Origin: Craspedostauros australis
Lineage: Eukaryota > Bacillariophyta > Bacillariophyceae > Mastogloiales > Achnanthaceae
Assembly: GCA_026770025.1 (NCBI GenBank)
Contig: JAMXDE010000010.1
Coordinates: 1,178,001 to 1,242,000, forward strand
Length of the DNA: 64,000 nt
Direction: 5' to 3'
Shown here: positions 31,530-43,000 of the stretch, in pieces
Numbering within the stretch: the stretch's first letter is position 1
Layout of the letters: every line of letters starts with the position of its first letter
The notes under the pieces: generated by a model
What the model saw: the letters and a program-made list of their open reading frames with translations, nothing else
Database searches by the model: none
Told to the model about the DNA's origin: nothing
Made by a program: the position numbers and the translations under genes

Positions 31530-34500
31530 TTACTCCCATTGCTCGTATGTGATGATGTTGAGGGTCGGGACGAAGAGATCCTTCGACGGCGTCACGTTGG
31601 TCTTCATGGCCTCGATGCGCTGTCCGCTCGTGGCGATGGATCGGAACCAATGGCTGAGCGTGGCCAGAGCGTCGCAGCCCAGGTACTGCATCATCTCGGT
31701 GATGCTGTCGTCACTGGCATGCGCGATCTGCATGAGGGTGGCGAAGCATTCCGGCGTGTTGGTCATGGGGATGAGGTTGGCGGGTTCATCCGTGAGGTTC
31801 TTGAGGGCGTGGATCGCGGCCAGACGTTCCTCGGGATCCAGCGATTGACGAGCTCTCACGCACAGAGCTGTCAGGAGGTTGGGGATGACGGCGAGCTCCT
31901 GTCGGCACGGCTTGTCCTGCGTGAGATTCTGCAGGGCGAAGCAGGCGTACTTGCGGCTGTCATCCGAGTTGGAGAAGGTGGCGTTGACGAAGACCGGGAC
32001 GACGCTCTTGAGATTGAACACGATCTCCTTGGAATTGGCACGGTGCCGCGTGAGATGCGCGAGGAGACGGATGGCGAGGGTGTGGGAGTCGCCGCCATGG
32101 AGCTTGGAGATCTGGACCAGCGCCTCGACAAGGCAGAGGTGTCGCGTGAGGTGGTACGCGTTGTCCTTCTCCTTGACGAGGTGGCTCAGCAGGGCGAAGA
32201 CGTTGGTGCGTGCACCACGGAGAAAGACGTTGGGGTCGTTTTCATAACGCTTGACCATGTCGCGGATGGTTTCGTCCACGCCGCCCTGCTCGGAGAAGGA
32301 GAGGGCCTTGTCCATCTCGCTGTCGCTGTCACTGTCGCTGGCCTTGCTTTCGGCGTAGGTTGACATCATGGAAAGCGTGGCGCTGGGGCTGTCCTTCTCT
32401 TGGTCTCCGTACGTATCGGACGACAGCAGGGTGCTTTCATCGTCGCTCCAAGTGGACGATTGACCGTGACTAGTGGCCCTGGCCCTGCCGGAAGCACCGC
32501 GTCTGTGATTGCGGTCGACGATCATGATGTCACGACGCGGCGGCTGGATGACGCAAGTGATGGCCTTGATGAGACCCGGCACCTGCACCATGAGCAAACG
32601 GTTGTCGACGGTCTTGGCGAGGTAGGCCAGCACGGCGCACGATCCGCGGCACGATTCCTGGTCGTCGTTCTCGATGGTGCCCACGAGCGCCGGAACGAGG
32701 CCTGGGGAATGGAACAGCGGCAGTCGGTTCTCCTTGGGCGTGGAGAGGTTGAGGAGGGAGGCGATGGCACGCTTGCGGGCCTCGACGTACTCGTTGCGCG
32801 TGGGCTTGTCGGTCTCGGGGATCTCGAGGTCGTCGTTGAGGACCGACGTGAGGGCCGGCAGGACGCCCACCGTCCAGCAGATGGAGATGCGCTTCTGCGC
32901 CTTGGCGGTGAGGACCTGCAAGGCTCCGCAGGCGTTCTTGCGGCGCACCATGTAGCCACGTGTCAATTTGCCATCCTCCGGCGACGCGATGGCAGCGAGC
33001 AAGTCTGTGAGCGTCTTGGAGGGATCCTTCATCTTCATGGCCATGGCCTCGACGCGCTGCTCCGTCGTGGTGCTGATGAGCGGCTTCTCGATGGGACCTC
33101 TGGGAGCGGCATGCTGGTTGCGCACCGTGGACATGGCGGAGGTGCCGATGGTGAGGCTGCTGCGCACGCTGTAGGCGTCGTCATCGTCCGATCTCTTGGG
33201 TGGCTGGAAGGCGCTGAGGGGCTCGGTGTGCATCGTGGTGTGAGAATCCGACGCAAACAGGTCCCCGTTGCCGGAGACGTTGGCACGTGGTGTCGTGCGC
33301 ACGGACTGGCCGTCCCCGGCCATGCTGTTGGCAGCGCTGCCTCCGACTGCCGTCTTGCTCCTGGAGTTGAGGAGCGAGAGCACGGCGGCCGTGGCGTTGT
33401 GGTGGAAGACCTCGCTGCGATTGAGGATGCTGGGCACGCTGACCTCGCTCGCGGCCTTTTCGGAATGCTCCGCCTCGGCCTCCCTTTGTTCGGCCGTCGG
33501 CTGGTGGTAGCGCCGGTTGGTGGACGTGCCCACGGAGAACTCGTCCTTCGCCTTTTGTCGCAGGGCATCCAGCTCGCTGATGGGGGCCTCGACCACTGCC
33601 GGCTCGTGGTCATCCAGCACAGCGGAGGAGGCCTGGCTGGCTTCGGCATCGTCGACCGGAACCCTCCCGACGAGCTTCGCAGCGGCTCCGCCGGGAGTGC
33701 GCTGCCTGTTGCCTCTGAGCCTTCGCAGAGATCGCAACGCGGTGGATGAAGCCATCGTCGTGGATGTCACGGCACTTCCGCTGGCGGAGACGACGCTGGC
33801 GTTGGGGCTGCCAATCACGCTCCCATTGGCGTTGGCGTTGCTATTGGTATCGTCGCCATTGTTGTTCATGTTGTTGCCATATGTGCTGCCGTAGGTGCTG
33901 CCAGTCTGGCTTGCTGTTGCTGGTGCAATTGCGGCACCATCAGCATCATTCTTTTCCTCGTTTTCATTGGGCTGATCCCCATCGGTGGATGGCTGCGGCG
34001 AGGTGGGCATCTGAGGCTTCCAGATGGAGCTGGCCTTCGTACGATCCGGCGCCAAGGACCGGGTCTCGAAATCCTCGACTTTGCCAAAGCTGCCTGCGGT
34101 CGGCGAGCTCCCATCCAGAGACATGCCGCTGCTCCGTCGATTGGCCAAAAGACGATTGGCAACGCGTGATGTCTTCGATAGATTCGATTGCGACGAGGAC
34201 ACCCCGGGTTCTTCCGCGATGTCGGGCACCATGGATCGTAGCGCTGCGTCGCCGCTGTTGCTGGCGTTGACGCGCAACGATGCAAATCGCGACAGCAGAA
34301 CATCGCTCGCGGCCGCAACCCTGGCCGTCTCGGAGGCTGCACCTCCGAACGCGCTGGAGGCAATGTCCGACACTTCCTCCTGCTCCTTCAGGTTGGTGCT
34401 CTTGATCATCATGGGCGGCAAGCTCGAGACGGTTTCGGTTGCCGTGTCATAGTCGTCCTCATCCTCATCGTCTATCTGACGCGGAACATCGTTCTTCTGA

Positions 34501-34676
34501 TCATCCTCATTCATGTTGCCGGTGTCGTTGTTGCCGATATCCTTGTTGCTGGTTTCAGTTGTCTGCTTTAATGGACCACCACCAGCAGCTCCGTCATCGA
34601 CCTTGGCATCCACAGGGTCGTCGCTCTTCGTCGCTTCCTCCTTGCTGTTGCTGCCGTTCTCTGAGTCGGTGTTCAT
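31530..34676 (-). CDS. Armadillo-repeat protein, paralogue of the convergent gene
   Basis: A single exon of 1,048 residues from ATG 34676 to TAA. Residues 1 to about 530 are polar and low-complexity. The C-terminal half is an armadillo domain starting near DPSKTLTDLLAAI and RGYMVRRKNACGALQVLTAKAQKR, with AIASLLNLSTPKENRLPL, YACFALQNLTQDKPCRQEL and CDALATLSHWFRSIA. Block-by-block similarity to 25119-30863 (RRSNACGALMVLTTKAK; CDALATLGLWLQTLA) shows a common origin, and both end shortly after the last repeat in an aromatic-acidic residue pair. It is half as long and lacks the 13-copy repeat. Probably a soluble scaffold; partner unknown. Confidence 0.88.
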   Translation of the reverse strand: MNTDSENGSNSKEEATKSDDPVDAKVDDGAAGGGPLKQTTETSNKDIGNNDTGNMNEDDQKNDVPRQIDDEDEDDYDTATETVSSLPPMMIKSTNLKEQEEVSDIASSAFGGAASETARVAAASDVLLSRFASLRVNASNSGDAALRSMVPDIAEEPGVSSSQSNLSKTSRVANRLLANRRSSGMSLDGSSPTAGSFGKVEDFETRSLAPDRTKASSIWKPQMPTSPQPSTDGDQPNENEEKNDADGAAIAPATASQTGSTYGSTYGNNMNNNGDDTNSNANANGSVIGSPNASVVSASGSAVTSTTMASSTALRSLRRLRGNRQRTPGGAAAKLVGRVPVDDAEASQASSAVLDDHEPAVVEAPISELDALRQKAKDEFSVGTSTNRRYHQPTAEQREAEAEHSEKAASEVSVPSILNRSEVFHHNATAAVLSLLNSRSKTAVGGSAANSMAGDGQSVRTTPRANVSGNGDLFASDSHTTMHTEPLSAFQPPKRSDDDDAYSVRSSLTIGTSAMSTVRNQHAAPRGPIEKPLISTTTEQRVEAMAMKMKDPSKTLTDLLAAIASPEDGKLTRGYMVRRKNACGALQVLTAKAQKRISICWTVGVLPALTSVLNDDLEIPETDKPTRNEYVEARKRAIASLLNLSTPKENRLPLFHSPGLVPALVGTIENDDQESCRGSCAVLAYLAKTVDNRLLMVQVPGLIKAITCVIQPPRRDIMIVDRNHRRGASGRARATSHGQSSTWSDDESTLLSSDTYGDQEKDSPSATLSMMSTYAESKASDSDSDSEMDKALSFSEQGGVDETIRDMVKRYENDPNVFLRGARTNVFALLSHLVKEKDNAYHLTRHLCLVEALVQISKLHGGDSHTLAIRLLAHLTRHRANSKEIVFNLKSVVPVFVNATFSNSDDSRKYACFALQNLTQDKPCRQELAVIPNLLTALCVRARQSLDPEERLAAIHALKNLTDEPANLIPMTNTPECFATLMQIAHASDDSITEMMQYLGCDALATLSHWFRSIATSGQRIEAMKTNVTPSKDLFVPTLNIITYEQWE

Positions 34677-35516
34677 GATGACAACAGTTGATCGCTTGCC
34701 CTGAATCTCACTCCCGTGGACCAGTCAATCGATCGATCTTCTGACTTTTCGATGATCAACCCTGCACACTTTTGCACTCCAACAGAGTCGTGCGAACAAT
34801 CGTATTGTAACTCTGACTTTGGTCTTTCTGACCCTTGCTCACTTGTTCACTCTTACGACCCTCTTTGTTGTCTCTTGGAACAAGTCTGTTCAGTTCAGTT
34901 CGATTGAACTGGATTGGATTGGATTGGATGGAACTGCGTGTGGCTGACCCAAAATGGTCCAACAATCGCGATGGCGACGTCGCCCAAACTTTTGACGAAT
35001 GATCCCAACAGACATCAACCTCGCCTATTTCCCTTCGCTCGTGTAAACCCATTATTTTGTTCCTTGTGGCGATGTTTTGGCGAGGGTCGGCCGTCTCGCT
35101 ATCCTCCATCATTGGCACACGAACACGATTCGATCTCGTTTCCGCGATATTTCGTTCGCATGGATCGACACTATCAGGTCGTCGTAGTCGATAAATGACT
35201 CGCACGAACACAACCCACAACCCCAAGATTCGCAAAAAGACATCACCACAGAACTGCCCAAAGACAGCTCGTGTTTTTTCGTCTGCTTCTGCGAAGATAC
35301 GCTGCACCATGGCGACCACAACAACGGTTCTGTTTGGGATCGTCGGAAAGCAACATCCATCACATCAACACAGCGGAGAGGAGACAACCGAGGGATGGAT
35401 TCTCGTTCATGGACGACATCCTGGATGAGAATGTACCGATAACGCGGCGTGATCTGCTCTCCTCTATACACAATACACGTATCAACACGTACCAACACGC
35501 ATCAACACGCATCGAC
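34677..35516. other. Divergent intergenic region
   Basis: The promoter region between the armadillo gene (-) and the Integrator-like gene (+). It contains a GGATT-rich run near 34906-34930. An in-frame ATG at 35409 could extend the next gene by 36 residues. Confidence 0.4.
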
Positions 35517-38500
35517 ATGCCTTCCGAACGCAAGAGCGAGATCGGGGAGGGCAGCGAGGCCACAGCCACCACATCCAGCCTGACGCTGCACGACTACTTG
35601 TCGCTGGGTGAGGTGCATCGTGGCTTGCAGGACTCCAACCACAAGGAGTCGGAGGAGATACAGAGGCTTCCATACCTCCTTCGACTCCTGTCCGCGACGC
35701 GATCGCACGACAGCGCCACGAACGAGAACACGCACGACGGCAAGCAGCTGCTGCGGGACACTGTGGAGTCGTTGGAACAGGTCGCGGCGACGCATTCCGA
35801 GGCCGAAGCCGTGGAGGTGGTGGCATGTTACCTGGCGCCGCACGTCACGAAGAGGATATCTCGGTTACCGCGCGTCAAAGGCAAGACCAGCAAGGACAGC
35901 GCCGTTTGGTACGCATCGCAGCTCAAGGATGCTGCCAAGAATCCCGTATCGTCATCGAAGGACGCCTCGAAGGGCAAGAGCAAGCGGCAGAGGTTGGAGC
36001 AGGACGGTGGTGGCGGTGGTAGTGGTGGTGGTGGTAGTGGTGGCAGCCATGGCAAGGTTCAGTCGCATTCTACGGACGCAGGAAAGCAACCGTCGGCGGG
36101 GTCCAACGCAGGAGACAACGACCATGGCGACTACAACGATAACGACAATGATCATGACAATGACGATGATTACGACGCATCATCGACGGGTGGTGAAAGC
36201 GATGGCGAGAATCAAGATTCGACCAACGCCGACGAGAAGGGTGCCGGATCACAAGCGGACAAAGGCAAGAGCCGCGCTCAAAAGGCATCCGCCAAGCGCA
36301 AGAGGCGTCGCTCAGAGTCCAGGACGGACAGCGGCGAAGCACAGGATTCCAAGGAGTCCATCGTCATCAAGACGCTGTCGGACCTGGCGAGCTTGGTGGC
36401 CAGTGCTCTCGCAAACGCAGACTCGATCAGCGCCCACAAGGATGGATCGTACTCGATCACGATGGAGGACTCCGTGCTTGCTGAATCATCCTCGGCTGAT
36501 GCGGGCGACGGCACGGATGCTGCGTTCACCATTTCTTCGCTTCTGCATCATGCGCCCATCTTGCGGTCACGACACGTCGCTGTACGTTGCACAATCCTTC
36601 GCCAACAGAAGAATCTACTTGATGAGTGCGGTCTCGCGCGTGAACGACTGCTCATGTTATCGATATTTCATTCTGGGATTTTGAAGGAGGAGTCAATCTC
36701 TGTGGTTCACGTGTGTGTCATATGCCATGTGCCATCCAGACTCTCACCGACCAATTTCTATTCTATTCAACGTCATCTCGTTGGATCATTCTTCCCAAAT
36801 GCCTCCCCTCTCTCGCCGTTTCTCACCATATGTACATGCATCCGAAAAGATGGCGTTGTGCCGCACAGAGCTGCCTCAGATAGACCAGCTGCTCATGCAG
36901 ATCGTCTCCAATTCGCCCATTTCTATCAGTGGCATCATCTGCGGGTGCTTGGATGCGCATGCGCAGGCCAAACGTCTTCATGAAACAACGATCATGACCA
37001 CCTCCAGCAACGCTCTGCGAACTATTGCCTCATTGTCGCCAACCGCCTGTTCCATGGTCCAGAATGCCGTCAACCAAACGAACGGGCGCGCCCTCCTTGC
37101 CCTGAGGCTGGAACTCTCCGCCATGAATGGCAATGCTGTCAATGTCGCAACCGCAGCCATTCACAATCTATCCAACCGTCACGACGGACAGCCCAGCAAT
37201 GCGGTTGAATCAAACGATCCGTCGCCACCTGACAATCCCGAGGATCAGGATCAAGCTGTGTCAACAACTGACACCAGTGAACCGTCCATTCACAAAACAC
37301 TCAGCGACAGCTCAGCTCTCGTCAAGTCCCTTCTCGCGTTGCTGCTGCAGGCGATTGCCGATGGCGTCGGGGATGGAGCGGAGATCAAAGCATCGCGCGG
37401 CGAGTTGTCGCTCCTGCTTCGAGGGTTTGGGTTGTTGCTGGTGCACGTGGGGAGCCAGCCGCTGCACGCACACAGCAGCAGCAGCAGCAACAACCGTGCG
37501 AATTACGCACCACCAATGGTTGGAATCGACTTCCTTCTCAAATTCCAAGGAATCATCGCCCACTTGACCAAATTGAACTGCGAGGCGACGCGGCTCATCG
37601 AGTTGGTGCTTGCTTGTGCCTCTCTCGCCTTTGCCGCCACCTTCTCAGCGGATTTGAAAACCAGCACCGAGAACGCCACGAGGATCATGGATGATGCATT
37701 GCAGCAACTTCACACCAAATCGCGAGCATTGTGGATGCATTCAACTGGTGCACGATTTCTCTATTTCGGCCTGTTCCACACCAAGTACCCAGACATCAGC
37801 TTACTGGTTTTCAGGCGGTTGGTGAAAATACTGATCCCCCAACACAACGTCAGCAACACAGACGCGATGTTCGAATTATGGAAATCTGATTTCCCATCGC
37901 TGCGTCAAAATGTTGAGCAAGCAGGGCAAGATGATACCGACGGAAGTCTCCATGACTGTCTCGCATTGCAGCTGTCAATTGCACGGCGGGAACTCGAACA
38001 GCCTGCGAATGGGCAAACAGAGATGCATCAGCGTGTCTCCCCCGTGCTGAAGCATCTTCTATCATCTGCCATGACCATCGACATGTCACAAGCCGAAAAG
38101 GAATGGTTCCAACCAACGTTCGGCAGAGAAGTCACATCCTTCACTATTGAGGCAACCAACGCCCTGTTCAACGAAGAAGCGACCAAGGTCCCCATGGTGC
38201 TTCCGTTGGATGTGGACACCTACTGGTATCACATGAATCCCTGCCAAGCCAAATCAGCCACGACGAAGGCAATGCAGATCGAGACATGCCATGCGTTGTT
38301 GCAGCTGCTCCATGCACTGCTGGTCCTTCGCAACCAACCGCGCTCACCATTCGCCATCGAACCTCACATGCTTCCCATCAACAGCATCGTGAACGCGTGC
38401 AAGTCGTTGCGAGGTTGCGACGAATGGGCAATCCTCGCTGACGAAGTCTTAGGCCTCCTCGCGTCTATCTGTCCACATTCGGTGCAGCAGTATGATCGGT

Positions 38501-39609
38501 GGGAGCTCCTGACGCAGCAGACGTACTTTGATGCTGCTGCTGAGCTCCCGGGGGAGTTGTTGACGGCCAAGCATCTCGCATCAGCACTCAAGACTTCGCT
38601 GTCGGATGATCACGCCAGTGATATTTCCGATTCGCAACTTGAATGCATGTTCCTGAGATGCCGCATGGCTCAATCCGATCAGGCCGTGTGCGAAGCGCTC
38701 GCGAAAGTCTTCTTGGAGTACCCGCGATCGTCTCTGCGTCACTACTCGTACTCGTTGCTGGTGAAAGATCCCATCGTGCTGCTCAAATGCTCCACCCGTA
38801 TTTGGCGCCGATCCGGATTGCGCAGGCTGTGCGTGAGGGTGCTCATGATGCTCTGCGAAACGAACGAGACGCTGACGCTGCAAAAGTCGCCTTCACTCAC
38901 GATCGCGCAGGAAATGATCGCCGCCAGGGATGACTTGCTGGTCCGGTGCCTGATCATCCTTCTCAGCGTTCCGCGTGACGATGGGCCTCCTATTCGATGC
39001 TCCCTGACACAGAGCTTCATCCGATCGAAGATTGCGCAAAGACCCGGCATCGTGGCGGTCCTCGTCAAACAGGGGATGCAAGAAGACTGCGTGGATTGGA
39101 TCGTCGCGCACGTGCCGGAATCAATGCATGATCATCACGACCTAAGGATGCTGCTGTCGGATCAGAGCTCCTTGACGCCCGTTGAGAAGTTGGTTGCTGG
39201 AGATGCGGTGATGCGGATCGCCGTCGCTCACGGCGATGCCGATGACAAAGAGTCTGGCGCGCTGTGCTACGCCGCACTGTCGCAGCTGATCCAGTGCTTC
39301 TTCCTCATCCTGGGTCCCATCGGCGTACCAGTCAACGCTCTGATTCGCGACGAAGGCGAGGATGTCACCCAAATCGCTCGCAAGGCAGCATTCCGAATCC
39401 TCCGTGCACTCCTCAAGGTGAGAGGTCCCCGCAAGCAGTTTCGCGCCGAGTGTGGCGGGCTCCTCAACAGGCTCTCGACGATGTGCAAGAGCGAGAACTT
39501 GTCCATGGGTCTTGGCGGTGCAGTGGCGGGAAGGCGCAAGATGCTCATCCGAGATCTGCACGAGGCGATCAGCCGGGCGGCATCCGCGTTGGGCCTCGTG
39601 CTTGCCTGA
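35517..39609 (+). CDS. INTS2: Integrator complex subunit 2 (INTS2)-like protein, two exons
   Basis: Exon 1 is 35517-36581 and exon 2 is 36850-39609, with a 268-bp GT(ACGT)-AG intron in phase 0. The product has 1,274 residues (animal INTS2 is about 1,200). After the junction the frame reads MALCRTELPQIDQLLMQIVSNSP, then ALRTIASLSPTACSMVQNAV. By eye these match the INTS2 segments around 'LCILQAELPSLLPIV' and 'ALRFLCKMNPSQALKVRGMVVE'. The rest is helical and HEAT-like. A long charged insert (polyGly, polyAsp/Asn, then basic KRKRRRSES) interrupts the N-terminal part at about residues 155-270. Integrator cleaves and terminates nascent Pol II transcripts in the nucleus. An alternative start is ATG 35409. 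Confidence 0.55.
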
Positions 39610-40062
39610 TCCGTGATACTCGTACGCATGATAGAACATTTTGCGAGCACTCGGCCATGGCCTCTTCGACCATATAACCTCTCGTGATGTATGGTAGACT
39701 TGTGTCTAAGAGTTCAGTATGATATCTACGAGTAGTTATGCCGTGTGCTTCTACTCCTATGCACTTTCGGTTTCCGCCATCATGTGTCCGCAGTCGTATT
39801 TGCCCAAGGGATGGGATAGCAGTGCGCAGCCGCTCTGTAGCGAGCATTCCAGATCTCGATCGTTCGTGTTGCATGGAGCTATTCAATGACTTCGAGCAAC
39901 ATGATAATGATTGAAGCAGACACGGCAGAACTATTGAAACGAAACGCAAAAGTACTAGCGAGATGTTGGAACCCGTATCCTTTCTCTCTGTCTCTCTACT
40001 CGTCTCTTGTTCCGTAGTGGTAGTGGCAGTGAGTAGTAAAGTACTCTGGAGAGGAGAGGAGA
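39610..40062. other. Convergent intergenic region
   Basis: This lies between the 3' ends of the INTS2-like gene and the chromatin gene. No repeat, RNA gene or convincing frame is seen. Confidence 0.45.
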
Positions 40063-43000
40063 CTACTTCATGTCGACAGTTCCGTACATGATGGCTCGGT
40101 CCAAGATTCGGACACGCAGCGCGATTGCGGACACCGATGCTTCATCCAAAGCCTTCCAGTGGCTTGGCAGACAGTTCTGAACGTGGCCAATGATGGGCTT
40201 GATCCAGTCTTCCGAGATGACGTCCTCAAGCAGCACGACGCATCTCATGAGGCTCCAAGCACCGTTTGCGTCTTGCACCTCCTTCCTCCACTTGACGGCA
40301 ATGTCTTCACGCCATTCTCCAGTCGGTGAGATGTCCACCGATCCGATGGGCAACGCTGCCTCAATGGCGAGAATGGCCGCCTTCATTGTGGCGAGGATCT
40401 TCTGCTCGGGTGTGGCATTGCCTTCGACGCGAGCAATCCGAGCGAAGTTTGGCAGAGGCGCTTTGCCACGTGCCCGAACACGAGCGCGCAGGTACTTCCT
40501 GGCCTCCATCTGTGAGAGCTCGGGTGGCAGTCCGTCGCGGGACGCCTTCCTCTCCTTCATCATCTCGGCTTGTACCTGCAAGTTGTTCTCGTTGGGTTCC
40601 ACCAATCGAGTACCGTTGACCCATTCATCAAACCGGCTGCTCCACCCTTCGTACCGCACACGGTACCGAATGTTCTTGGTGGAATCTTCCTCCTTCGCCA
40701 CCCCGATGACCGTAGCGTTCCACAGCATCTCGCCGCAGGTGGACTCCACCAGCACTTGCTCGTTCTCTTCGAACAGCTCATCCTCCTCCTCTTCTTCCTC
40801 TTCCTCCTCATTCTCGTCTTCTTCATCGCCTTCCTCTTCTTCTTCCTGCTCCTCATCACCATCACCATCATTCTCGCCGTCACCGTCATCGCCACCGGAA
40901 TCCGCGTCCATTGCATCAGTCGATTTCGCCTCAGAAGGAGCGACGGCGCCTTCGATTTCCATCGCGATATCCTCGCTGTGCGTAAGCAACGCCTTCGTGT
41001 CGTACTTGCGCTTAAGCAGCTTAGTTGACCAAGTCCCGTCGCGGATCAACTGGTACGATGGCCTGTACAACCTTTTCAGCTCGTCCACCAACGGGTCATG
41101 CCCGAGCGCGATCATGACGCTGGCGATGGATTCGGGATCCGAATACTTGTGCCATTCGTTGCATCTCTTGCCGTCGTCGTTCTCGATGCAAACAAAAAGC
41201 GAATCTGGGTCGGAGTTGAACTTCCAGTATGATCGATCCAACGCATCCCGACCGATCTCCAGCGTCCGCGCGCACAATTTGGCCGCGTCCTGTTCTGCGC
41301 GCTCGGCGCTACGTCGCTGATGTTGCTGAATGAGCTTGATCTTTCTGGCATTGTGACAGGCGATGGCACAACACTCGTGACCCGACAGAGACCCGGTGAC
41401 AAACGGGAGGTTGGCTTCGTACCGAAAAAGAAGCTCATCTTGGAACCCGTTCGAATTTCGCGGGACGAACTGAAGACTTTCGCCCTCCTTGATCTGCTCG
41501 AACAGCTCGTCGTCCTTCTCGTCGCAGAAGAGATCGCCGTCAATCCGGATGGAAAGCTTCAAGATCTTCTTCCTCCGCTTGTTGGAGAACGACACCTGAC
41601 CCTCGATTTCCTTCGAAATGTCGGCGACCAGGTTGGTCCGTCTTGACCTCGAGGAGAACACGACGAGTTCGTCCCATTCCTTTTGGTTGGGGACGCGAAC
41701 GAGGTTCGATCCCAGGGCCGTATCTGACAGACCGCAAAAGTCGCATGTCGTACCTCTGCACCGGGACGACGCAAAGCTCAATCCGACGTGCTTTGATGCC
41801 AACGATGATTCCACGACCTGCGACACCGTGTCCTGTTCGAACGATGCCACCGTGGATCGCAGTTGGTTCTTGATGCAGAAGGCTGAGAATCCATCCTCGC
41901 GAGCCTTTTGCCGCTTGGACTTTTCTTTCAGCGCTGCTGTTCGAACTGCTCGACGTTCATCCTCTTCGCTCATCTTCGTTTCTGCTTGCACATGCGCAAT
42001 CCCGCCCTTTTCGGTGGCCTTTTCGTAGTACGTACTGTCGACCACTTCGACCGCGTTCTCGGACAGTGTCATTGTGGGACCATTCTCCGCAGTTGAAGTT
42101 GGAGGCTTCTTCTCATCCTTCGTTTCGGGCTCTGCAACAGCGCCCTTGGGGATGCTCTTTCTGCGTTCCTGCTGTGGCTTCTCGCCCTTGCCTGGTTTTC
42201 CGCTATCCCCATTTACAGCATCAATATCCATCTTGTCTCCGGATGGGCTGCTGCTGTTGCTGCTGCTGTCAGTGGCATCGTCTGCGGATTCCTTCTTTTC
42301 CCCCTCGTTCGCTGCTTCGTCCGATGTTTTGCCGTCAGAAGATTTTGTCTCTTCCTCTTTCTTCACTTCCTCGGCCTCATCGGCGAATTCTTCACCAGGG
42401 ATCGGCGACACGATACTGGCAATGTCGATCGTTTTCGATTGGCTGGCGTTCCACTTTGATAGCTTTTCAGCAGACGCGCTTTCCATCTCCGTGGCAATGT
42501 TCTGAATGACGTCGCTCGATGAGCACTTCATCGCGAGCAGGATGAGCAAGCGGATCCATTCCGACGCGTGCATCTCCGTGGGGTTGACGAGAAGAAGGGT
42601 GCTGGCTGCGGCGATCGAGTCTCGGAAGACCGAGCTCGTCAGCGCGACTTGGGCGGCAGCGTCCGACACCTTGGGATTGAGGATATGTGGGACCAGACCG
42701 CTTCGTAGGCCGCGATCCACCCCGACACCGTACCCGCTGCTCTCTGCCACAGCTTCCAGGCATTGGATTGGAGGGACGGGTTTGCCAGACTTTTGAAGCA
42801 TCTCGTCGATACGTTTCACGGGCCAAAACTCGGTCACGTTGCACTGCGTCGCTTCGACTTCGTAGAGAAGAGATGGGGTTCCGCTTCCGGATTCTTGGTA
42901 ATGCAAGAAGCAGCGCTTGATACAGAAGTCATTCTTGACATCCTCTTCATCGTCTTTCTTGATTGCCAGTCCGACCCGAGGATCCAGGTCACCCCACCAC

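Noticed and set aside
32400..33749. 449-codon plus-strand frame
   Set aside because: A shadow of the armadillo gene on the other strand, with His/Arg/Gly-rich composition and no domain.
36715..36849. Upstream part of the second INTS2-like frame as coding
   Set aside because: It has no conserved pattern and lies between a good donor (36582) and acceptor (36848-36849), so it is treated as intron.
40190..41320. 376-codon plus-strand frame rich in Ser
   Set aside because: It is antisense to the PHD/chromo-barrel gene, and its polySer runs are the reverse of Asp/Glu codon runs.
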